In this document: in pieces, positions 26,438 through 38,121 of the stretch
Layout of the letters: each line of letters begins with the position of its first letter
Position numbering within the stretch: position 1 is the stretch's first letter
Source: Trichoplax adhaerens
Taxonomy: Eukaryota; Placozoa; Uniplacotomia; Trichoplacea; Trichoplacidae
DNA length: 64,000 nt
Reading direction: 5' to 3'
Assembly (NCBI RefSeq): GCF_000150275.1
Contig: NW_002060962.1
Span: forward strand, 1,043,588 to 1,107,587
The notes under the pieces: generated by a model
Database searches by the model: none
What the model was told of the DNA's origin: nothing
Seen by the model: the letters and a program-made list of their open reading frames with translations, nothing else
Made by a program: the position numbers and the translations under genes

Positions 26438-27250
26438 CACTGCTATAACTTTATAATAATCTTCTCTTCTTAAAAGTATGACGAAAGCTATACTGAATGT
26501 AAAGGCAGATAATGCTATGCTCAATGATATAAGTTTGTACCAATAGATAGCTCGAGTATATCAGTAAAGCATGAAGCCAGAACTGAGACCAATATGTACA
26601 CCAGAGAGAATTAAGCTAAGCATGGATGAAATTGAAAAGTAATTCATCTATTGAAAATAGCAAGAAAAAATGTTTAAGAATCGGTAAGGTAGGACAACGT
26701 AAAAGACTGTTATATTTTATATACTGTAGTGGTATCGACATCACACGAACGTACTATTCATACACTATTTTACTGCTCACAAGACACAGTTGCAAAGATG
26801 CCCCAAACTGCATACTGCAATGAAATATAAATGAAGACAAATATTGTAATTGATCATAGGCTTCGTATAATAGCTTAAGGAAAATCCACGCAGGAATAAG
26901 TAAAAAACATGCTCAATAAAATGGAAACGGAAATATATTTTGGGTATGGAATAAGATATAATTGAAAAAAATTCCTTTCAGGAAAATAGTTTTAACATCC
27001 AACGAGTAGTGAAAATTCCAATGATCCCAAATCCTACACTCGCAACGCCAGTCAGACATAATACGATACCAAGTCTTAACTGAGCGGCATGAAGATGCAA
27101 GGGCAAAGATTTCTCGCATGGTATACAACAATTTTCATTAATAGCTTCGTCGTGATTAATTATTTGAGGCGTCTGACCTGGTAACATTTTAGTAAGAGTT
27201 TTCGTTTCTTGTGCATCTTGGACATATTTCACTAGGACAGGAGTAGCCAT
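26438..27250 (-). pseudogene. CD20/MS4A-like pseudogene 5
   Basis: Exon 1 starts with ATG at 27250 and encodes a Gln/Thr-containing head, NCCIPCEKSLP, and TM1 (LGIVLCLTG...). The frame then ends at a stop near 26978, and the loop, the D-I-W element and the donor are missing. Exon 2 is recognisable from 26814 downward (YAVWGIFATVS) after a TGCAG acceptor, but a TAA follows 14 codons in. Exon 3 (26438-26647) is still exactly 210 nt with a good ATAG acceptor and GTTAGT donor. It encodes TM3 and TM4 but has an in-frame TGA about halfway. Exons 4 and 5 were not found. A sense-oriented LTR ends 77 bp before the ATG. Three independent lesions make a functional full-length product very unlikely. Confidence 0.8.
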
Positions 27251-27326
27251 CCTGCTTTGAAATACTTTAATTTTATTGTTAGCTCTACAAGGGTAAATCA
27301 AACATAGGTTCCTCATTATATCTTGG

Positions 27327-27914
27327 GTTCACAAAACAACTTTCGTGAACGTACCTAAACTAGTCTATCTACTCTTAAGGTTTCCCGACTAACTCCGGAG
27401 ATCCTCAGTAAAGGAAAACTAACTTATTCCTATACCATAGACAACGAGTCCAACGATAGGTTTAGGTTATTAAATATTTTATTACCAGCTATTGCAACTT
27501 AGTACCAGTGTACTCTAGCGTAGCCTTCGTGGAACTCAGATTAAAAAGTAATGATCAAGCTTATATACAGTTTCATATATCACACAAATAAGATCGGTAC
27601 TAATCTTTGACATTAAATTATAGAATGTACAATACAGATCCATACAGGCTTACTATAGATTCGACTAGCTCGAGTGTTACTTATCACTTGTCACAAATTA
27701 ATATTATTAATTAGCACCTTATTAACTAACATAATAATCTTTACAGCTTGACATCTTAATTGCTAACACCATATCCACGCTGTATATTACTAGGATAATT
27801 AATAACAAAACTCAATTAACAACTAGGTTGTTGCCGTGATCGGCAACCTCCATAATAATATTGTTACACATTTTAGATCAAAATATTATTCATTTCGGAG
27901 CGAGCTCCGTCACA
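27327..27914 (-). mobile_element. solo LTR, family L2 subfamily B, copy 1
   Basis: A 588-bp LTR on the minus strand, highly similar to 29587-30167. It begins TGTGACGGAGC, with hairpin CGGAGC-TC-GCTCCG, and ends in a mutated TTTTGTGAAC terminus. Exact 5-bp duplications CTTGG flank it (27322-27326 and 27915-27919). A TGTATATAAG box is present. It inserted just upstream of pseudogene 5 in the same orientation. Confidence 0.85.
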
Positions 27915-28815
27915 CTTGGATATTAGAACAATAAATTTCGCACTAAACTTTAGCAGCCTTAATTGAAGTATTTAATTTTTTAGCACCTTTTATCTTACTC
28001 AGTGATCGATTTTTATTTGCTGAAATAATGAATACTAATCGATTGCGCCAAATACTTGACTATGAATTGATCAAAATAATCCGATCTGCATTGAATAAAT
28101 AAATTTTGAGAGAAAGGTTTTTGCTTTTTCCATACTGACTTTCGATAGACGAATTCTTCATTGTATTTAAACTTTTGATCACGTTGAATAAGGTTTTTAT
28201 TTCATATTGTTTGCTACTCTCTACCCAGCATTGCAATGGCGATATATGGAAGATAGATTTTGTGTGAAGGAACCGCAATGCACTTAACTAGCACTGAATG
28301 ATATATACTGATATTTTCTCTAAATCATGTGATCTGAAGACTCTACAAAAGCCATAATGACTACGATCGATACTGTAGATAGGCTTTTAATTAATTTTAA
28401 TGACAGTCTGAGAAAGATTATTAACAAATCATACAGAATCTATTGAAAAATTAATGAATAAATTCATCACAATATATAATTAGGATCATTTCAACACATT
28501 CCACTATATTTCGTTGACAATGCAGCTCATCAATTTTTGACAGATACTTTAAAGACGAAAATATTTCATTATTACTAAATTTCTAATTAATCAAGATTTG
28601 CTGATATACAATATATATTATTGCTAGGTAATAACTTATTATTTTTACAGCATTTTTCTTCATTTTCAAGTATAATTCTTTAAGTACATGTCATTAAAAT
28701 GATAATGTGATTGCCATGCTGTCAGTATTTAATAACAAACGCATTAAAAATTCCGTTTTTCTTTTCCTTGACTCATTGCTAACAGACAAAAAGCAATAGT
28801 AGCATGGATGCTAGC
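27915..28815. other. non-coding spacer between LTRs
   Basis: About 900 bp of A+T-rich DNA without a supportable exon. The 72-codon minus-strand open frame at 28060-28278 shows no similarity to the array. Confidence 0.4.
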
Positions 28816-29315
28816 TGTCACGGTACGAACCACCATGAAGAGTTAATAACTAAATTAGTGTTTAACATTTATATATGGACTAATAATGACTTATAGTAAG
28901 AACTACGGTAGTTATTATTTTGTTGCAGTAAATTATGCTATTGCAGTAAGAGATTTCATAAGGTAACTAATATGAATTGATTATAGTGTTATGTCTTGTA
29001 ACGCTTGTGATGAATATCCTGAAGATATTCAATTATAGATAATACATACCATAAATAATTCTGTGTGTGGACATACTGAAGTCTAATTATCTAGAATCGT
29101 TCAGTACATGTCCAAAATTATGAATAATGTCTTTATTAATTTAGCTAACCAATATGAGCTGAATTTTATGAACTGTTATGACTCATACATGATAGCTGCT
29201 GCCGAAGGGTATTTAAGCTCGGCAGATAGTTGAATAAAAGAAGAGTTTTATAGTTGTTTTAACGTAGAAGCAAAGGCGTCTAAATTCTTGTGCGGTAGCT
29301 ACATATCTTTCACTT
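28816..29315 (+). mobile_element. LTR fragment, family L2 subfamily A variant
   Basis: Starts TGTCACGGTACGAACCACC on the plus strand, as in subfamily A. It shares the block TGTGGACAT.CTGAAGTC, a GGGTATTTAAGC TATA-like box, an AATAAA-containing R region and GCAAAGGCGTCTAAATTCTTGTG with 52980-53415. Similarity stops at 29315, so the 3' end is lost. The middle is more diverged than in the two solo copies. No target-site duplication was found. Confidence 0.7.
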
Positions 29316-29586
29316 CCTCATCGGACAAGGCGGTAAGTTATTCCGTCCTCTGGCTTTCAGCATCTTCGGTTAACAGGTTTCAATCTACGCTTGAGTGAGC
29401 CATCTTCACTTATCGGCGTATCAGTTGATCAGGTTATCTTCGTAGACTCTTCTGACTTCTTTACAAGAACTGAAATTGGTCTTCTTACCTTTTTCTTGAG
29501 GTCAGTTTGTCGAGTGCTAGCGTACCAAGGAGTTCCAAGTTTTAGGGCAAAGTGGTTTCTTCTTCGGATCCCACCGCTGCCACCAG
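29316..29586 (-). mobile_element. primer-binding site and leader remnant of an L2 retrotransposon
   Basis: Directly inside the LTR at 29587-30167, on the minus strand, one base separates the LTR end from TGGTGGCAGCGGTGGGAT (29568-29585). Its complement, ATCCCACCGCTGCCACCA, is from memory the 3' end of eukaryotic tRNA-Leu(AAG) including CCA, the expected primer. The next 250 bp are purine-rich on the element's sense strand, G+C-richer than the surroundings, and contain a GGTAAGAAG donor-like string. No gag frame is visible. The leader breaks off where the neighbouring subfamily-A fragment begins, so the element is a truncated 5' end. Confidence 0.75.
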
Positions 29587-30167
29587 TGTCACAAAACAGC
29601 TTTCGTGAACGTACCTAAACTAGTCTATCTACTCTTATGGTTCTCCGACTAACTCCGGAGATCCTCAGTAAGGGAAAACTAACTTATTCCTATACTATAG
29701 TAATCAAGTCAAAACGATAGGTTTAGGTTAATAAATATCTTTATTACTAGCTTGCTTACGTTTGTACCAGTGTACCTTACGTTAGCCTCAGTGGAGCTGA
29801 GATTAAAAAGTAATAATCAAGCTTATATACATTTTCATATGTCACACAAATAAGATCGGTGCTAATCTTTCACATTAAATTATATATTGTGCAATACAGG
29901 CTTACTATAGATCCGACTAGATCGAGTGTCACTTATTACTTGCCACAAATTAATATTATTAATTAGCACCTTATTTACTAACATAATAATCTTCACAGTT
30001 TGACATTTTAATTGCTAACACCATATCCACGCTTGATATTGCTACAATAATTAATAACAAAACTCAATTAACAACTAGGTTGTTGTCGAGAACGGCAAAC
30101 CTCTATAATAACATTATTAAACGTATTAGATCAAAATATTATTCATTTCGGAGCGAGCTCCGTCACA
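29587..30167 (-). mobile_element. 5' LTR, family L2 subfamily B, copy 2
   Basis: A 581-bp LTR on the minus strand, TGTGACGGAGC...TTTTGTGACA, with the terminal hairpin CGGAGC-TC-GCTCCG, a TGTATATAAGC box and AATAAAG in R. Unlike the other copies it is followed by a tRNA-Leu primer-binding site rather than a target-site duplication. It is therefore the 5' LTR of a once longer element. Flanks ACCAG and ACATG do not match. Confidence 0.85.
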
Positions 30168-30204
30168 ACATGGTTTGTTCATCTTAGTTAAGTAGGTAAA
30201 CTTA

Positions 30205-30510
30205 AAGTCTACGTAAATACTGTAGCTTTTATCCCATTGGATTATTGATGGTCCACTACAAAATATTGTTAATAAGAATAATCTTGACAATTATAAAATA
30301 AGATAAAAATGTTACTATGCTGATTGTAGCTGCTAATGCTACGAAAATTATATAAAAATCCAGCTTTAAGTTATTGTAATACTTCTTTCTAGAAGTCTTT
30401 CTTCCTGCTAAATTTGGCTAGAATAGAGCTGCGAGTAGATTATCATTGTATAAAGGTCTTGTAAGATCCTAATTTTCTACAAATTTTGTAATTTTACGAT
30501 CAGTTTAATC
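30205..30510 (+). mobile_element. eroded LTR fragment, family L1 copy 4
   Basis: Colinear with the 3' half of 55023-55575 but clearly more diverged. Shared landmarks in order: GGATTA.TGATGGTCC, GATTGTAGCTGC.AAT.CTACGAAAA, AGAAGTCTT, and TAGAGCTG.G followed by TTGTATAA. The 5' part and exact 3' end are not recognisable. It abuts the L2 subfamily-B LTR. Confidence 0.65.
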
Positions 30511-31090
30511 ATAGCCTCACATGATCCAAATTAAGGGGGCTAGCAGTATGGATTTATTTTAATTGCAACCTGCAAATCTGAAATTATAATATTAACAGAT
30601 GAGACTATAGTTGAAATATGTTCACTTTATTCAAAGGGCATTCGATGAATAAAATCGTTATAATATTTAATCGGTTATTATTTATTGATTTTGCCGTCTA
30701 TTCGAATCTTGGATATTACACAAACTACCTACAAAGATTTTTAAAGCTTTCACAAATGATTCATCTATGAATAATAACGTCTTTATGATAACATTTAAAA
30801 GACTTGCTAAAATAAGCTATATGTTTTACGAATGATATTACTGCAATATGTTATCTCAGCACAAAACAAATCGTTAGCCTTATTAAAAGAATAAAAAGAT
30901 TACTAAAGAAAATTTGGTAAAGAACGAAGCTCTTTGCATTACAATTATTGTGGAATTCATACAGTAAGTTGATAATTACGTAAGGGTAAAAGTATATGTA
31001 TATAATATTTAGTTGCTATGAATTTATCCATTTTGATGTATTCCATTATAATTAGAATTTCAGAATCTTATTTTGTCTTAATGGCATAAA

Positions 31091-32997
31091 TTAGGGATTA
31101 CCACCCATAGTTTTTGTAGGTTCTGACTGATTGGTGGAAATCTGATTCGGGACTGCTGTGTACGGCCCAGGTTGAATAGCTTGCGTATATGTTGCCTGAG
31201 CGGGTTGGTATTGTATAGGCACTTTAATTATAAATAAGCATACAAAATCGAAATAGTTTATCAAGTATCATGCTTGAAATGATAATAAAAAATAGTATAA
31301 AGAGTAATTTGATAGTTTAATGTAGCTAATCCTATAGTGATATTACATTGCAAGCAGTTATTTGATGACATTATCATAATTTTATCCGGAGAAAGAAAAT
31401 TCATAATAATAAATCTAGAATTATTTTTATCAATTAAAAAGCTATTTCATATCACTATACGATATGGGCGGACCATATTAAGCCATTTCCAATTGTCAAG
31501 TAAATCAGGCAGATTCTAAATTATAAATGCGTTTTAGTTAATCCTGAAATTGCTATTACCTTGCTGATTTGGATATTGTTGCATTGTTATAACGTGAGTT
31601 GCCGATTGATAGTGTGCAGAATGAGCACCCTGAATCAAAAATCATGGTATACCCGTATGTTAATGTGATATAGATGAGTTACCAATTGAATTGCTAATGA
31701 GATTATTTGTCTTTTCAAATACTACAGATGGTGATTTAATAGAAATTGAAGCTTTTATCACAGAATAGAACTATTAACGGTAGCTTCATTATTTGAATTC
31801 GTATGCGAAGTGGAATAATAACAAAGTAAAAAACAATTCTACTCTGCAACGTCCAGTTATCTTATAATCAGCTTCTGAATATTGGAATGAAGATACTAGA
31901 TATGGTTACTAACCCCAGGATAAGATTTGCAATAGAGTTCTCTACTGAGTATTACAAGGAAAGTTAAAGTGGTAGCAGAGCCAGTTACTGCTAAGGCCAA
32001 AGATACAATGTTGAACCAGATAGAAGGAAGAGTACTACGACCAATCAAATAACCAAAACTGATGCCAACGTGACCAATGGAGGATACGAAACCCAAAATG
32101 GAGAATGCATACAAACTATTCATCTATTGTAATTAATATAAGTGAAATGGCAATCTTAAGCAAGCAGCGATGTCTTCCTTCTTTTTAAGTAATAAATTGG
32201 ATCTTATTTATATATATACTGTCTGTAAGGTTGTATAAATATTTTGTGATCATTTAGAATTTACCAGATGAATGCTGGCTGCTTTTTGTTTCTTGTGATT
32301 TGCAATGGCAAAGATACCTGCCAACAGATACTGTTGCAAAAGTAATTCAAAATATTAGCTGAATACAATTCTGATTTTGAAGTTCATGCAAAACTGTAAC
32401 TTATATAAAGGTAGGTTTAACAGATATCCTGAATAAATACATCGCTGTTAACAGTATCGTAGAACGGAGATAAGAAAGACTTGGAATACAGTGTTCATTT
32501 GAAAAAGAACATATTAATATGACTATGAAAGCGATAATAGTAGAAGCAGTTAGGAAGACAGCGGTCTTCTGGCGCTTATAGGTACGAACTAGTCATCGGT
32601 GAAATTTAAAAATACATGAAGATTAGATCAAGGAAATATTACTCAGGAAAGTTTGCTTATCAATACTTACAAACAATCCAGCCCAAATACCGCAAGCGAA
32701 AAAGGTAGTTGGATTGTAGATTAAATATGTATAATTATAGCCATTGCCACTATAAGTATGGACAGTATAGGTGGTAAAAAATCCAACAATTTCGAGTATT
32801 AAACTCACAAGACCAGTCACAAGTAATGTAACACCAAGCCCCAGTTGTGCTGGTCGAAGTTCCTCTGACAATGCCTTCTCACGCGGTATACAGCAAGATG
32901 TACTAACTCTCTGAGTTTCGTATGTTATTTGAGGTTGTTGTACTACTGTACATGGTACTGGTTGTTGATTGTATTGCGGTCGGATTACAGCTGCCAT
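31091..32997 (-). CDS. CD20/MS4A-like four-pass membrane protein, gene 6
   Basis: Five exons on the minus strand, in transcription order: 32671-32997, 32265-32330, 31914-32123, 31560-31629, 31091-31221, giving 267 aa in under 2 kb. The Gln/Pro-containing head (1-34) is followed by CCIPREKAL (35-43), LRPAQLGLG and TM1 (about 52-74). TM1 contains a Glu at 69 where most paralogues have Gly. The Tyr/Asn-rich outer loop has one sequon (N88). GIWAGLF opens TM2, and exon 2 (66 nt, two codons longer than usual) reads YLLAGIFAIA. Exon 3 (210 nt) holds TM3/TM4 and ends LYCKSYPG. The tail has YQPAQATYTQ and QPGPYT and ends EPTKTMGGNP, without PPxY. The start lies in the context AACAAAATGG, preceded by TATTAG, which may be the acceptor of a 5'-UTR intron. 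It is closest to genes 7 and 8. Confidence 0.9.
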
Positions 32998-35900
32998 TTT
33001 GTTCTAATACACATTGATTGATTTAAAGCTTGCTTTTTACAGGATGCTCATAACTCTTCCAATTGCCGATAAGATAGGTTATATACTATTTACTACTTAG
33101 CCCTGCAGCTATCTACTGAGCATTTAAAGTCTTCTAATATACTGCTTGGAAGGCATTAAATACTCTAAAATTTATAAAATTATGCCTAATAACTGCTATA
33201 ATGATTACTATGATTGTTATAATTTAATCTTTAACATGGTAATTTTAAATAGATTTGATTGAAATTCGAAAGGTGCATTTCTAATAAAGTAACTATATTC
33301 ACTTACCTTCAAATTTGTGTTCTCTTCGTTATTCAAGAAAAATGTTTTAATCGTTAACCTTTATATAATGCTGCTTTCTGATTGTTGTATTATGACGTAG
33401 GATCCATAAGTCCCTCTGATGGAAGCATACTTAATGAATTTATCCATCACAATAGCTAGAAAGATTATTATTTACTATTATAGCAAATAGCTTAATTTTA
33501 TATAGAATGGAGAACTCTATTATCAATATATTCATATATGATATTTAACTTTTACACCCTTTATGCAATCTATTATAATTTCGTTTTAGCTACTTTATGC
33601 ACATTATTTTACTAGATATATTATAATTCGATTTTCTAAATTTAATATCCGTTAGAGCATGAGCTCTGCATTGTTATTTGCTTTTATTCAAAAGCAGTCT
33701 CACATGTGCATAATACATATGTAAATTTGTAGCTCTGTAACGTAATTTATTTTTATGGTCTACTTATCATTATATTATTTGCTAATATAAAAGGCATTAT
33801 ATTGTTGCTGATTTCATAGTCCGATATAGTCGACCAAGTAAATAATTTAAACGTCATTTATCGCTACCTATGGATTAATCATCGTTTTACATGAGGAGTC
33901 CTTTCTATCAAAATTTTGTAGTGAAATAACGTAGAAGGTTGATAATATCCGCTACACTGCTTGAATTCAAGTTTCTTTGTGGCGATATTATGCAAAGAAT
34001 TAATGTAACTGTAAATCTTTAGAGGCTTATCTTAATATGTTGAGATTTCTTGCTAAGATCTTGCTATAATATCAATAATAGGATGGCAAGACTTGATAAC
34101 ATAACATTAAGTTATGAATAATAAAAGAACATGAGGTAATAAATCACTTGAATTGCAGATTTTGCAAAAATCATTGCCTGATATCAAACATGCTAAACTA
34201 CTTGATTGGAGAACTTTGAGTTACTGCTTGAATTAAATTCAAAAATTAGCTTTACCAATAAGAAGATTTACCATTGTACAGGTTGTATTTTGCTTATTCT
34301 ATGATTCCAAAGTGTTACTTATTAGTACTTTTTCAAAAATTATATAAGCTGCGACTCCAATAGATGCACGGTTTGAAATCTGATACTAAAAAACGCGCTT
34401 TGAAATTGAACCAAGTCTAGTATGAGCAATAGCACTAATTATCCCAGCTACTAAATACCGATGCAATTATTGGATATTTGTACAAGCTGCTCTTTACTTG
34501 CAAATTTGGGTTTTATTATTCTTTAAATGGACTATTATGATCGAATCGAAAGATTTGTATGAATTTAATAAATCAATTCCTTCATAAATTGCAGTAATAT
34601 CGAGATATAAAGGGAAAAAGTACGAAAAGATCTACTCAATCTGATATTCTAATTATTCTTTTCTGTTCTTTTTATTTAATTCTGTAAAATATCTCAGGTA
34701 ACTTTATAGAACTTTTATGGACATATCGTCTATTGATTATTAGGAATTGACTTAGAATATATAGATGAGTCTAAACGACTATAGTTAAACCAATATTACA
34801 TTTAATAAGTAAGTACTCATGTGCTGTAAGATAGATAGACGGAACATTGGTCCAAATTCAGCCTATCTTATGACATGTCATCTGAAGCAGCCCTATAAAT
34901 TGCGGCCATAAAGGTAATTACAAGCGAAGACGACTTTGATGAGTACATTTCGGTATTAAAATAATCAGAAGTACTATCTAGTCTATATTACTTTATATCA
35001 GCTTGTAAGCTCATCAAATAAATTGTACTTTTCGGATCGATGTTATTAAGGAACCCCGTATTAAGTGCGAGCTACTTAACCATGAAAATTGAATGTTCAT
35101 ATATCCATCATCCTGCATGTTTCAACTTTGTCGTAGCTACTTTCACTTCTTTTGTTAGATGATGTTGATCATTCATATTTATGTTCACTTAGGCTATAAG
35201 CGCTAGAATGCATTGTACGCAATTACAAAAGTTCATGATACGTACTTATATCTCATTTAGCTATTTGATTTACCAGCATGGTATATATTAAATGCATTCT
35301 ACGACATGCAAGTTCTATGACGTAGGTCAGTTGTTAATGATAAATTACGTTATCATTCTTGGAATGAATGAACGTAAGTTAGACCTTGAGTCGAAATATT
35401 CTAAATCAAAAGTATTATCAAATTTATAAATGATCGTATCATCAACAGAAGCCTTTTTAATGATGGCAAAGAGTTGTCAAATAGATTTTAATTTTGGTAT
35501 TTATAATTAAACCCTGAATATTAATTCAAGACATTTACTAAATTTAACGATACTGGTTCTTCATTATAAGGTCTGGTAACGTTTTCAAAGATTGAAACCA
35601 AATGCAATTAAAGTAAAAACTATTAAAAGTTCCATTCTGTATTTAATAGCTATCATCATTAGAAGGTTGATTTTTATTATTATGTGATGTACAAAGAATT
35701 GGACTACTATAAAATGGATTAAAATAGTGAGAAATTTTCACTAAAAAGTAAATTTGCGGTTTGGCTTCGACAATTTAACTTACGGAAGAGACGATGGGTC
35801 CCAATCCTATTTTATCAAGGATATAATTGAGTGGTATTTTTGCACTTACTAACGAGCGGTAGCTTTCAAAGATTTTATTAAAATATTTCTCTACAGTGTG

Positions 35901-37559
35901 TATTCAATATTAAGCTACGTAACAAATGCCATAATTATATGATTATAAAATTTGTAGTAATTGTAAATAATCGTCGGAGAAATTTAACGAGGTATTACTT
36001 AGAAAGTTTGCAACCGGAGCTAATCTTAACTGTCATACATATTTTTATATGTAATTCTAGACTATTCCGAAAAATTATTTGCAATCCCGATTCTAAATTA
36101 CAATTAAATGATTAAGATCAAACTAGCCATATTAAATGAAATGAAATGAAAAGTGTAGAAATCAAGCCACAAAACTTTTAACAAACTTTGATTCTACTTT
36201 CACAGCACTCTGGTCGACTTAACGAACTTTGATACCAAATAAAATTGGGGAAATAACCAATCAATAATTTATTAAGAAAATGTGAGAGAATCTGATCAAA
36301 CAATCTTCCAAGTACTGAATTCTAAGTATTATAAGTCAAGAAATAAAAACAACTGAGTTGAAACTGTCAACAACCAAACAATCTAACAAAAGAAGGACGT
36401 TTTCACTCACAACAAACAGTTCGACTTAGATGGTCTTTAAAATCCAGCAAGTTTTTCAAAAGAATTTTCTTTTACTTTCTACTCTAAATATTTTGATTAC
36501 ACTATCATTTATAGACTTTGTAGAGCAGTCAGTGGTATTTAAAACTAAATTTTTATTAACCAATCGCTCTTAAGATTCACTTTAGAAAACTACTTTGCAC
36601 CACTTAAGAAAACAAATATCATTCAAAGTTCAGACGCGATTTACCGTATGATTCCCTTACAAAACACTATAAAACCATCAAACTAACTATAAAATAATCA
36701 TTAATACATTATAAAAATCTAAAAATTAGCCTTTAAACATCAAGATTTAGCCCTAAAAATAGCATTCTAGCTACTTTACAATCAACACAACCTCTGCCAT
36801 TTGCCATCTTATTTTTTATTTTCTAAGCTAAACTTTCCTAATGTAACTTGCATGATATTGTACGATAACTGTACGATTATAACCCAAATTGCAGTACTTT
36901 ACCGTCATGTTATAAATCCCCTTTCTCTATGGATAGGGTTTTCTTACTAAGTCAAATTCATTTACAATCCCAATAGACTATCAAACGCACTTTCTTAAGG
37001 TTAGAAGATTGCTCCTAGGTTATTTCTATAGTAATCTATACAACACTTTGTAAAATAATGAAGAAAACATGGCGATATCACGATTTGGCATGGTAAAATT
37101 TAAAGATACTACCACTTTCAAGGTATTTTCTATAGTAAGTTAAAATATTCACATCCTAAAAGCTATAAAGGACTCTGCTCTTTGTCCTTTACGACATAAA
37201 TTTCTGTAAAATTTATTAAAGACTTACTAATTCGTCTTATCAAAAAACAGTAAAAATAATTAAATAGTTTAAACTAATGAAATTGAAGTAGCTAAGGATT
37301 ACATCCAAGCAAAAATATGTTCTCCTAGAAGTAAAGTTATAATTGTTCAGGAATATATTTAACGATGGCACTATTACTACTAAAGGATAAGACTGTATGT
37401 GGCATTCAGTCGTTATAAATTAGTTGGAATTCTTTTATTACAAATTATACTAGAATGACATTATTGACTATCATTTTATCGTATTGAGCATTATTAGCCA
37501 TAGATTTTGTAGGCTATCATTGAGTCAAGGAACACTAATTAAGAGCTACAGTATATGGT
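32998..37559. other. large intergenic region between genes 6 and 7
   Basis: About 4.6 kb without a supportable exon, RNA gene or recognised repeat. The stretch 36.1-36.8 kb is especially A-rich. The last 25 bases before the LTR at 37560 are the displaced 3' end of the gene 7 coding exon, with its former stop at 37535-37537. Confidence 0.45.
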
Positions 37560-38121
37560 TGTGATATATACCGATCACGAAATTCCAAATTTTAGAAAAA
37601 TAAGAGCTTTATGGAATCTTATACAAAGATTTACAACACACAACTCTACTCTAGCCGAATACTACTACTAAAGACTTCTATAACGAACTAACAGAATAAT
37701 CTAAAGTTGCATGCTTTTATACTTTTCGTAGCATTCGCAGCTACAATCCGTACGCCAACCTTTTACCTTATTTTACGCGTAGTTAAATTATTCTCAGTAA
37801 CACTATTCTACTATGGACCATCATTAATCCGATTTGGATATGACTGCAGTATTTACGTAGGCATTATTCACACCAGTCAAAGTATAATGAATTAACCATA
37901 TCCTAATATATGATTTACAGTTCCATTTTTACCTATAACCTTATGAGTAACTCAACACCTTACTGTATATAGTCATCTGTACTCTAGCATAGAGTCTATA
38001 ACACTACAGTCTATAGTTATGGCTACCAAATATATCTTAGAATAAATATAGAAGTTACCTTACCGTACATTATACTAAACATGGCTAACAGTCTACAATC
38101 ACTATACTAAGTTACATTACA
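37560..38121 (-). mobile_element. solo LTR, family L1 copy 2, inserted in the last exon of gene 7
   Basis: A 562-bp L1 LTR, minus strand TGTAATGTAAC...ATATATCACA, with exact 5-bp duplications ATGGT at 37555-37559 and 38122-38126. It is in the same orientation as gene 7 and splits that gene's final coding exon. The first in-frame stop of the interrupted exon is the TAA formed by LTR bases 38117-38119. The usual AATAAA is CATAAA in this copy. Confidence 0.9.

Noticed and set aside
27327-30167. The two subfamily-B LTRs as the ends of one element with a 1.7-kb interior
   Set aside because: The left copy has its own exact target duplication (CTTGG) on both sides, so it is a separate solo LTR. The right copy's flank does not match.
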